Source of the DNA: an uncultured Synergistales bacterium
GTDB taxonomy: Bacteria > Synergistota > Synergistia > Synergistales > Aminobacteriaceae
NCBI GenBank assembly: GCA_905233455.1
Contig: CAJOES010000005.1
Location: forward strand, 1 to 36,423
Length of the DNA stretch: 36,423 nt
Reading direction: 5' to 3'
Below are positions 30,186 to 36,423 of the stretch, piece after piece; the stretch's first letter is position 1; every line of letters starts with the position of its first letter. A program made the translations under genes and the position numbers. The notes beneath the pieces were generated by a model. That model was not told where the DNA came from, ran no database searches, and saw nothing but the letters and a program-made list of their open reading frames with translations.

Positions 30186-32513
30186 GTGAAAAGATTTACA
30201 TGTATTCTTCTCACTGCCCTTCTTGCACTATTTGTGTGCATTCCCGCCATTGCCCAAGAGGCAGAAGTCCCGGTAGCACCTGCAGTTACAGTCTGGAAGT
30301 TCGACAAGCCCGTAACTATCGTATGCCCTTGGGGTGAAGGCGGCGGTGCAGACTCGACACTCCGCGCAATAGTCCCGCTCCTGAAGGATATTCTCGGCGT
30401 TGAAGTGAACGTCCAGAACGTAACAGGAGCAAACGGCATCAACGGCGCAAGGTTCGTGAATGAACAGCCTGCAGACGGCTACACGTTCATGCTTGGGACA
30501 CAGAGCTTCCTGATTCAGGAGGTACAGGGGGTAATGCCATTCAAGTTTCATGAGGAGTTCGTACCTGTTGCACGTCTCGTGAACGCAATCAACGTCATAG
30601 CGGCCTCACGCAAGGCAATGGAGGAGAGAGGCTACAGCAACTTCTCACAGCTCCGCGATTACATCAAGGCACACCCTGCAGGAATCAGCGTAGGAATGCT
30701 CACCAGCACGGGCGTTGATGGTCTTGCACTGCGCCAGGCTCTTGAAGGTCTCGACATTCTTGAAGTCAGCTACCCTAATGGTGCAGGTCTCACGCTTGCA
30801 CTGAACGAGGGACAGATCGACCTCATGATTACGGGAACGGACGAGATTGCAGACCTCATAGCCGCAGGAGACATTACGCCGCTGTTGGTGCTTGCAGAGA
30901 ACAGGATGAACCGTTATCCCAATGTCGAAAGCTCAAAGGAACTCGGCATCAATTCAGTGCTTGGGCCTGAAAGGGGAATTTTCGCGAAGAAAGGTACTCC
31001 GCAGGGTGCTATAGATGCTCTTGCAGGTGCAGTAGAGCAGGCAGTAAAGTCTGATTCATGGCAGGCATTCCTTGAGAAGGGCGGATATGATGAACGCCCC
31101 GGTTTCGCGAACAGTGCGGAATACAAGAATGCTGTAGATGATGAGTTCAAGACATTCACCGACATGCTGAAGCCCGCAAAAGCCCCGGCCAAGAAAGCAG
31201 CTGCCCCGTCAACAAAACTTGCTGTAATAGGTTTCGTGATGGTGTTAGTTCTGATTGTGTGCCTCATCAAGAAAATAGTAATACCGCCTATCGCATTCAT
31301 ACTTCTTCCTACGATTGCGGCATTAGCGGCAGGATTTGACCCGCTCGCTATCAACAAGTTTGCGGCATCAGGAATAAGCAAGATGGTTTCTACGGTGTCA
31401 TTGTTCGTGTTCTCGATTTCATTCTTCTCACTGATGAGCGATCAGGGGGTCTTTGATCCTATAGTGAATTTCCTCATCAAGAAGGCCGGGACAAACGTAA
31501 CCCTCGTACTGCTCGCAACAGCGGCTGTAGCAATCATCGGACACCTTGACGGTTCAGGAGCTACAACATTCATCATAACGATCACAGCAATGCTTCCGCT
31601 GTTCAAGAAACTCAAGATGGACAACAGAGCCTTAATGATGATTATCTGCGTAGGTATCGGAGTCATGAACGTATGTCCTTGGGGCGGCCCGACGATAAGA
31701 GCGGCTACAGTTCTTGAGACGGACCCCAATGCGTTATGGCACAGGCTGCTTCCGGTTCAGGGCGCAATGCTGGTATTCACGTTCGTAATTGCATTCATCA
31801 TGAGCGGAATCCAGAAGAGAAGGATCAAGAAGCTGGGGCTTACTATAGATGATACTGTAGAGGAAGCCAAAGCCGAAGAGACAAAAGCAAAAGTATCAAC
31901 AGCTCTCCAGTGGTACAACTTCATCATAGTTGTTGCAGTAATCGTTGTTCTTATGATGGGACTGCTGAACCCTGCATACACATTCATGCTTGCCCTTGCG
32001 CTGACCCTTCCGTTCAATATCAAGTCTCTGAAGGAGCAGAACGGGAAGCTGAAGAATTACGGTGTTGCCGCAATGTCAATGGTTGTTACGCTGTTTGCGG
32101 CCGGTATCTTTACGGGAGTCCTGAGCGGTACTGGAATGCTTAACGCTATGGCTTCAGCAGTAGTTACGGTAATTCCGCCGGATCTCGGACGGTATACACA
32201 CTTCATCGTTGCGTGCTTTGCTGTGCCTCTCATTATGTGCTTGGGTACGGACAGCTTCTACTTCGGGCTTCTTCCTGTCGTTGTAGGTATTGCATCACAG
32301 TTCGGCGTGAACCCGATGGACGTGGCTTGCGTACTTCTGGTTGCGGAGAACGTCGGCGTTATGATTTCCCCGTTAAGCCCTGCAATGTATCTCGGACTCG
32401 GACTGCTTGAGATTGACGTAGGCGAACACATCAAATACTCTCTTGCGTGGATATGGGGAGTCAGCCTTCTTGCGATCGTTGCCTGCATAGTGCTCGGAGT
32501 TACTCCGCTGTAG
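30186..32513 (+). CDS. Fusion of TctC/Bug-type solute-binding protein and CitMHS-type citrate symporter
   Basis: One uninterrupted frame of 775 residues. Residues 1-24 are a signal peptide or anchor (cut possible after IPAIA). Residues about 35-325 are a tripartite-tricarboxylate (TctC/Bug) binding protein: ITx-type opening KPVTIVCPWGEGGGAD, NVTGANGINGA, PADGYTF, SVGMLTSTGVDG and LIAAGDITPLLVL. A Lys/Ala/Pro linker (about 328-343) follows. Residues about 345-775 form a dozen or so membrane segments with CitMHS signatures GHLDGSGATTF (about 451) and MNVCPWGGPTIRAA (about 494), a family of metal-citrate/proton symporters. TctC partners normally work with TctA and TctB, which are not here. The GTG is preceded by GGAGGT at 9 bases. 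The gene has its own terminator. A likely job is uptake of citrate or a similar acid using a tethered binding protein. Confidence 0.9.
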   Translation: MKRFTCILLTALLALFVCIPAIAQEAEVPVAPAVTVWKFDKPVTIVCPWGEGGGADSTLRAIVPLLKDILGVEVNVQNVTGANGINGARFVNEQPADGYTFMLGTQSFLIQEVQGVMPFKFHEEFVPVARLVNAINVIAASRKAMEERGYSNFSQLRDYIKAHPAGISVGMLTSTGVDGLALRQALEGLDILEVSYPNGAGLTLALNEGQIDLMITGTDEIADLIAAGDITPLLVLAENRMNRYPNVESSKELGINSVLGPERGIFAKKGTPQGAIDALAGAVEQAVKSDSWQAFLEKGGYDERPGFANSAEYKNAVDDEFKTFTDMLKPAKAPAKKAAAPSTKLAVIGFVMVLVLIVCLIKKIVIPPIAFILLPTIAALAAGFDPLAINKFAASGISKMVSTVSLFVFSISFFSLMSDQGVFDPIVNFLIKKAGTNVTLVLLATAAVAIIGHLDGSGATTFIITITAMLPLFKKLKMDNRALMMIICVGIGVMNVCPWGGPTIRAATVLETDPNALWHRLLPVQGAMLVFTFVIAFIMSGIQKRRIKKLGLTIDDTVEEAKAEETKAKVSTALQWYNFIIVVAVIVVLMMGLLNPAYTFMLALALTLPFNIKSLKEQNGKLKNYGVAAMSMVVTLFAAGIFTGVLSGTGMLNAMASAVVTVIPPDLGRYTHFIVACFAVPLIMCLGTDSFYFGLLPVVVGIASQFGVNPMDVACVLLVAENVGVMISPLSPAMYLGLGLLEIDVGEHIKYSLAWIWGVSLLAIVACIVLGVTPL

Positions 32514-32536
32514 ACTCTGAAGGCATAAATATTTTC

Positions 32537-32572
32537 ACTGTCGTCGTGTACAATAGCGGCGGCAGTTTTTTT
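32537..32572 (+). terminator. Terminator of the transporter gene, directly ahead of the M48 gene
   Basis: A 10-pair stem with two G-U pairs (32537-32546 with 32557-32566) and a 10-base loop is followed by a seven-T run. It ends about 20 bases before the next ATG and leaves no room for another promoter. Confidence 0.85.
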
Positions 32573-32592
32573 ATGGAAAGGGGAAGATTTAT

Positions 32593-33237
32593 ATGCGCAA
32601 GTTTTTCTGTGCAGTGGCATTCATGATTATGCTGTGCTCGTGTTCGGAAGCAAAGATTTCTAAGACGACCGTGCAAAAGGCATGGAACAAAGTAGCTAAG
32701 GCTGACGGCTTCAAGGTAATACCTATAACATACGAGAAAAGCCAGTCTCCAAATGCGTGGGTAAAATTCAAGTCAGAAAGCAAATTCAGCGTCCACGTAA
32801 CGCAGGGATTAATGGATATTCTGACCAGTGAGGACGAGATAGCCGGAGTACTCGGTCATGAGATAGGGCACGTAAGGCTTGGCCATTACAGCAAGGGTGT
32901 CGGCGTGGCTGTTGGCAGTGCTGTGGGGAAGACTGTAGCGAGCAATATTCTCGGCTCATTCTTCGGGACAGTCGGTCAGGTCATCGGCAATGTTGGTGTG
33001 AGTGTCGGTGCAAGCCTCGTCGAATCCGGATTCAGCCGCGGGCAGGAGGTAGAAGCGGACGATTACGGGACAGAACTTCTCGTGAAGGCCGGTTATCCTT
33101 CTGACGGGTTATACCGTGCGATGAAGGCATTTGCGGATCATAAGATCATCACAGAACCTAGCGGATTCAATTCACACCCGCCGACAGAAAGAAGACTGCA
33201 GCACCTGAAAGAGAAAGCGAGGTCATTAGCGAAATGA
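32593..33237 (+). CDS. M48-family zinc metalloprotease, probable lipoprotein (LoiP-like)
   Basis: The 214-residue protein has a short signal with a plausible lipobox (LCSC; Cys about residue 17), so it is probably tethered in the envelope facing the periplasm. The zinc site is HEIGH (about residue 89) and the third ligand Glu lies in EVEADDYG. VTQGLMDIL before the site and FNSHPPTERRLQHL at the end are typical of small M48 proteases such as LoiP/YcaL, which handle misfolded outer membrane proteins. A Gly/Val-rich helical insert (about 100-140) lies between zinc site and third ligand. A GGGGAAG site precedes the ATG. Its stop overlaps the start of a Synergist-CTERM protein gene in ATGA, so the two are translated together. 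Confidence 0.92.
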   Translation: MRKFFCAVAFMIMLCSCSEAKISKTTVQKAWNKVAKADGFKVIPITYEKSQSPNAWVKFKSESKFSVHVTQGLMDILTSEDEIAGVLGHEIGHVRLGHYSKGVGVAVGSAVGKTVASNILGSFFGTVGQVIGNVGVSVGASLVESGFSRGQEVEADDYGTELLVKAGYPSDGLYRAMKAFADHKIITEPSGFNSHPPTERRLQHLKEKARSLAK

Positions 33238-34436
33238 TGAACAGAAAAATTTTCGCCGCAATACTTATGATGATATTTGCGGCCTCATGCGCACATTCAT
33301 ATTCCGGCGGTAACGGAACAGAAGCAGATCCCTACACCATAGCAGCACCGGATGATTTAGCTCAAATTGACGGGGAAGCATATTACGCCATTATGGACAA
33401 CATAACGCTTCCGGAAGACTGGGAAACTATACCAGCATTCAGCGGGCATCTTGACGGGAACGATCACACAATCACAGTGAAAGACTCTGTGCTTTTCGGG
33501 ACTGTCAGGGGCAGCATTGAGGCACTCAGGATTGACGGCAGTATCTCACGTGCAGGAGGAGTAGGAGGAATAGCCTTAGAGCTTTGCGGCGGGACAATAG
33601 ATGGCTGTACTGTCAGTGCGGACATTGAGGGCACAAAGTCGGGTGAAGACACTCATGCGGATTCGGGCGGTATTGTGTCTGTAATGCGTTCCGGGGCTAT
33701 CACTAACTGCAATGTTCAGGGGAAAATACGTGTAGAAGGCGTAACTTTTCCGCGCACGGGAGGTATTACGGCCTTAATGTATGGCGGAAAAATCATCAGT
33801 TGTTCAGTTACGGGCGAAATAGAATCAAACGGAGATTCTGCCATTGCCGGAGGGATTGCAGGACAGGCGAATATATCTCCGGATATGGGCATCAGTGAAT
33901 GCACTTTCAGCGGTAAAGTCATAAGCACAAGATATGCCGGAGGGATTACCGGACACTTGAGAGGCGGAAAAATCACGAACAATAATATTATTGCCGGATC
34001 TGAAGTGTCGGGAGCATATTTATCCGGTGGGATTGTCGGGAAGATTGCAGAGACTGCATCACTTAGCGGGAACACCTATACGGGAGCATCATACGGTATA
34101 GGTGAGAATGAAGACGGGATTCCCAGCGATGAAGGGTGTACGCGCATTACTGAGGAAGATACGCAGGGAGAGTCCTCAAATGATGGTGAACAGCCTAAAG
34201 GAACGCAAGAAAGCCCGGTAGAAGATAATGAACAGCCTAAAGAGACGCAGAAAGATAACGAGACGGCCAATGATGACACTCAAGGCCAGCCCGTTACGGA
34301 GGAGCAGGAAGACAGTACAGACACCACAGCCGGAAACAGTAATGCTTCAGGTTCAGGAGGAGGAGGCTGTAATACCGGGATAGGATTCATGATTGCGTAT
34401 GTTCTGTCTGCACGGCGTTTTTTTGCGCGAAAATAA
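33234..34436 (+). CDS. GLUG-repeat Synergist-CTERM protein (400 aa)
   Basis: The gene begins at ATG 33234, overlapping the M48 gene by four bases (a second ATG at 33237 also fits). The signal peptide MMNRKIFAAILMMIF is cut perhaps near SCAHS. SGGNGTEADPYTIA opens a region common in exported beta-helix proteins. Six GG(I)-type repeats of GLUG kind follow (about residues 100-290), for example GGITALMYGGKIISCSVTG and GGITGHLRGGKITN. About 80 residues of Glu/Gln/Thr-rich linker with repeated EQPK(G/E)TQ motifs precede the tail: GSGGGGCNTGI, a hydrophobic stretch and RRFFARK, a Synergist-CTERM signal. It is probably surface exposed. The protease partner may process, mature or quality-control it; that is inference from the overlap only. 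Confidence 0.85.
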   Translation: MMNRKIFAAILMMIFAASCAHSYSGGNGTEADPYTIAAPDDLAQIDGEAYYAIMDNITLPEDWETIPAFSGHLDGNDHTITVKDSVLFGTVRGSIEALRIDGSISRAGGVGGIALELCGGTIDGCTVSADIEGTKSGEDTHADSGGIVSVMRSGAITNCNVQGKIRVEGVTFPRTGGITALMYGGKIISCSVTGEIESNGDSAIAGGIAGQANISPDMGISECTFSGKVISTRYAGGITGHLRGGKITNNNIIAGSEVSGAYLSGGIVGKIAETASLSGNTYTGASYGIGENEDGIPSDEGCTRITEEDTQGESSNDGEQPKGTQESPVEDNEQPKETQKDNETANDDTQGQPVTEEQEDSTDTTAGNSNASGSGGGGCNTGIGFMIAYVLSARRFFARK

Positions 34437-34452
34437 CGAGTTAAGCTATAAT
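34423..34452 (+). promoter_or_regulatory. Predicted promoter of the 34499 gene
   Basis: TTGCGC at 34423-34428, an 18-base spacer, and a perfect TATAAT at 34447-34452. The -35 box lies inside the end of the preceding gene. Confidence 0.6.
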
Positions 34453-34498
34453 GTGAAAGATTTTGGCACATCATGAACATGAAGAGCAGGTGAAAATT

Positions 34499-35311
34499 TT
34501 GTCCGGAAAGAGAACAAAAACGTTAATTATTACGTTACTTTCATTGAATCTTATTATACACGCTGCAGAAGCGGCGCAGTCAAACGGCGCGGTCAGATAT
34601 ACGGGAGCTGTTATGAATGCGTATCAGCAGGTTTATGCTATGAACTTTGAGATATGGCGGCCTTCAGATCTTCCTGCAGGTTGGTACGCAACATTTGACG
34701 GTTTCCCGGTTGCGCAGATAGCCGAGAACAGGTGGGTTTACGGTCAGATGGGCATTGACGGCGTACTGAAGCCCACGAATGTGCTTGTAGGTTCAGTTGT
34801 TCCCGCGAATGTTCCCGGGCTTGCGCGTATTGCTTCGGTGTGGACTTTCGGAAAGGCTGTCAGTTCTCCGGAGTTTCAGAAGATAAAGGATTACAGGATT
34901 AACCGCATGGGCTGGCTGAACTATGAAGGAATAAGCACGATAATAGCATGGAACACGCACAGGCCGGAGGTGTATGTGTGGCTCGGCAACAGGTGGAAGA
35001 GGCTTGAACCCAACACCGGCGAATATACATGGCAGATGCTGAAGAGAGTCAGCCCGTGGATAGCCAATGAACTGCGCAAAAACGGCGTATGGTATCAGGG
35101 AGGCGAACCCATAGAAGCGGCAGACATGGCTCGGCAAATGGGCTATATCTGGGGCGGCAAAGTGATTCTGGAGAGCCTGAAGACCTACAGGGACAGCAAC
35201 AGCCACGAAAGCAGTAATGTAACCTCAATGCGTGAGTCATCAAGCGGCAGTTCCGGCAGTACACCTCAAGAACCGTCGCGTAACAACAACTCAAACTGGG
35301 ACGTAGACTGA
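34499..35311 (+). CDS. Exported protein of unknown family (270 aa)
   Basis: I do not recognise this family. The start chosen is TTG 34499, with AGGTGA (34488-34493) just upstream; GTG 34490 is a fair alternative, while TTG 34463 lies too close to the predicted transcription start. The N-terminus MSGKRTKTLIITLLSLNLII with a likely cut after HAAEA is a signal peptide. The body is rich in Trp, Tyr and Asn (WRPSDLPAGWY, NRWVYGQMG, VYVWLGNRWKRL), suggesting a folded beta-rich periplasmic or surface domain. The last 45 residues are Ser/Asn-rich and disordered. There is no Synergist-CTERM tail. A TPR-like gene follows after 16 bases, so the two are probably cotranscribed. Confidence 0.75.
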   Translation: MSGKRTKTLIITLLSLNLIIHAAEAAQSNGAVRYTGAVMNAYQQVYAMNFEIWRPSDLPAGWYATFDGFPVAQIAENRWVYGQMGIDGVLKPTNVLVGSVVPANVPGLARIASVWTFGKAVSSPEFQKIKDYRINRMGWLNYEGISTIIAWNTHRPEVYVWLGNRWKRLEPNTGEYTWQMLKRVSPWIANELRKNGVWYQGGEPIEAADMARQMGYIWGGKVILESLKTYRDSNSHESSNVTSMRESSSGSSGSTPQEPSRNNNSNWDVD

Positions 35312-35327
35312 TCCGGGGGTGGCATTA

Positions 35328-36227
35328 ATGGCAGACAAAAACAAGAAAGCAAGAATAAGCCAGCTTCTGCAAATGGCATGGGCAACAAAAAGCCGGGCAA
35401 GGATTCTTGCAATAGCTAACCAGATATTAGAACTTGATCCGGACAACACTGAAGCACTTATGATAAAGGCAGACAGCACAGACGATGCAGACACGAGGGT
35501 AACTCTTTTGCAGAAAGCTCTTGACTCTCTGGACAAGCCGGACAGCTACAGCCAAGAAGACAGGGATATGTTTTTCCTTGTGCTGAATCAGAGAATGGCA
35601 TATACGTTTTTTGCGGTGAACAACATAGAAAAAGCGTTTGAGTTCTGCGAGACTGCACTGAAATTTGAGGAGGGACACGGGAATCTCGGTGATATGGACG
35701 ATGACGGCGCAATGAAGAGCCTGTATTACCGGATACTGATAGAGCGTAAAGACTGGCAGAAGATTCTTGCGGAGACTCTGAGGGATGACGAGCATTCGCT
35801 TGCATGGGGCTATGCCCGCCTTGTTGCGGCATGGATGATAGCTCCGGATAACGGGCAGGCTGTGTGCGCAAATATGTTCTGGGACGTGCTGATGATTTCT
35901 CCTGATGTTCCGTTCTACATGCTGGGATATTTCCCTGAACCAGACGAAAACGACGAAATTAGCGCGCATGAGGCCTTTGACTTTGCGCTGATGTTCTATG
36001 ATGTTATCTCGGTGTCTGATGATTTCTTCCGTTGGTTCTCGCGTGGCGTAATACTTTTCGGGCTGTTGTCCGGAAGATTCGACGAGAAAGAACGGGAATA
36101 TATGCTTGATGTTATTGACACTCTCGGAGGCTATGAGGAATACGAGAGAATGAGCAGTATTATTGTTGAAGGCGATGATGAAGCAGTGATTGAGATGCTT
36201 GCGGCTAATAAATGTCTTGCAGAATAA
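35328..36227 (+). CDS. TPR-like helical protein, cytoplasmic, function unknown
   Basis: ATG 35328 follows a GGGGGTGG site at about 6 bases; an in-frame GTG at 35319 would lie inside that site. The 299-residue product has no signal peptide. Residues 20-55 read as a tetratricopeptide-like hairpin (ANQILELDPDNTEALMIKA), and a second unit follows at about 88-115 (AYTFFAVNNIEKAFEFCETALKFEEG). The rest is acidic and helical. TPR proteins usually act as binding scaffolds; the partner is not apparent. It lies between an exported protein gene and a Lon-related protease gene, in the same direction and with short gaps. Confidence 0.75.
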   Translation: MADKNKKARISQLLQMAWATKSRARILAIANQILELDPDNTEALMIKADSTDDADTRVTLLQKALDSLDKPDSYSQEDRDMFFLVLNQRMAYTFFAVNNIEKAFEFCETALKFEEGHGNLGDMDDDGAMKSLYYRILIERKDWQKILAETLRDDEHSLAWGYARLVAAWMIAPDNGQAVCANMFWDVLMISPDVPFYMLGYFPEPDENDEISAHEAFDFALMFYDVISVSDDFFRWFSRGVILFGLLSGRFDEKEREYMLDVIDTLGGYEEYERMSSIIVEGDDEAVIEMLAANKCLAE

Positions 36228-36255
36228 ACTTTTAGTATCAAGGAGAAAAGATTTA

Positions 36256-36423
36256 GTGAGAAGGAAAATCAATATCACACAGCAAAATATAAATACAAAA
36301 TGGAGACTTGCACCGGATCAGCTGAGGAAAACAAAACCTGTTGATTCATGGAAGCTCGCAACAACAGAAGATATACCCGTAACGCGTCAAAGAAAGCCTG
36401 AACCGTTAATTGGACAGCAGAGA
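36256..36423 (+). CDS. Lon-related ATP-dependent protease, N-terminus only (cut by window edge)
   Basis: GTG 36256 follows AGGAG (36241-36245) at 10 bases, and the frame is open to the right edge for 56 codons. The sequence has the N-terminal layout of LonB/YcbZ-type proteases (AAA_32 family): WRLAPDQLRK, then a TTEDI segment, then EPLIGQQR, where related proteins read IGQERA. The ATPase and Ser-Lys protease domains would lie beyond the window. The call rests on a short N-terminal stretch. Confidence 0.65.
   Translation, partial: MRRKINITQQNINTKWRLAPDQLRKTKPVDSWKLATTEDIPVTRQRKPEPLIGQQR

Noticed and set aside
35427-36278. Minus-strand frame of 283 codons opposite the TPR-like gene
   Set aside because: Composition is His/Cys/Arg-rich as expected from reading the acidic plus-strand gene backwards; the plus-strand gene has the ribosome site and TPR motifs.

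Overview
The window suggests a bacterium of the phylum Synergistota (Synergistetes). The main reason is that four predicted secreted proteins end in the same kind of tail: a low-complexity Gly/Ser/Asp stretch, one Cys, a hydrophobic segment and a terminal basic cluster. This matches the Synergist-CTERM sorting domain known from that phylum. Moderate GC content, frequent GTG/TTG starts and clear Shine-Dalgarno sequences fit. No rRNA, tRNA, IS element, prophage or CRISPR array was seen, and no stretch over about 300 bases lacks a gene.

Layout. (1) 1-10127, plus strand: end of a HAD phosphatase, a DUF255 thioredoxin-like protein whose CxxC has become DxxC, a 677-residue Synergist-CTERM protein, and a 1741-residue beta-helix Synergist-CTERM protein, closed by a terminator. 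(2) 10138-11734, plus: a DnaJ/CbpA-like co-chaperone and pgsA, behind a promoter whose -10 overlaps a palindrome. (3) 11741-17070, minus: two CsgG-like envelope proteins (the first apparently frameshifted just after its signal peptide), a small unknown protein and a FlaA1/CapD-type UDP-sugar dehydratase. (4) 17208-25968, plus: dnaX and dnaE overlapping, nnrE, and a second large Synergist-CTERM protein paralogous to the one at 2806. (5) 25974-29405, minus: asd-hom-lysC, the trunk of the aspartate-family amino acid pathway. (6) 29533-30078: a stand-alone EIIA-Glc-like PTS protein. (7) 30186-32572: one polypeptide joining a TctC/Bug-type solute-binding protein to a CitMHS-type citrate symporter. 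(8) 32593-34436: an M48 metalloprotease overlapping a GLUG-repeat Synergist-CTERM protein. (9) 34499 to the right edge: an unknown exported protein, a TPR-like protein and the start of a Lon-related protease.

How the genes relate. Much of the window concerns the cell envelope: four Synergist-CTERM proteins, CsgG-like proteins, a polysaccharide-type dehydratase and phospholipid synthesis, set among housekeeping genes for replication and amino acid synthesis. The most unusual single object is the binding-protein/CitMHS fusion, which looks like a solute-binding-protein-dependent secondary transporter on one chain. Next are the frameshifted CsgG-like gene and the close coupling of an M48 protease with a Synergist-CTERM protein. 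All functions are inferred from motifs read by eye; no database search was run.
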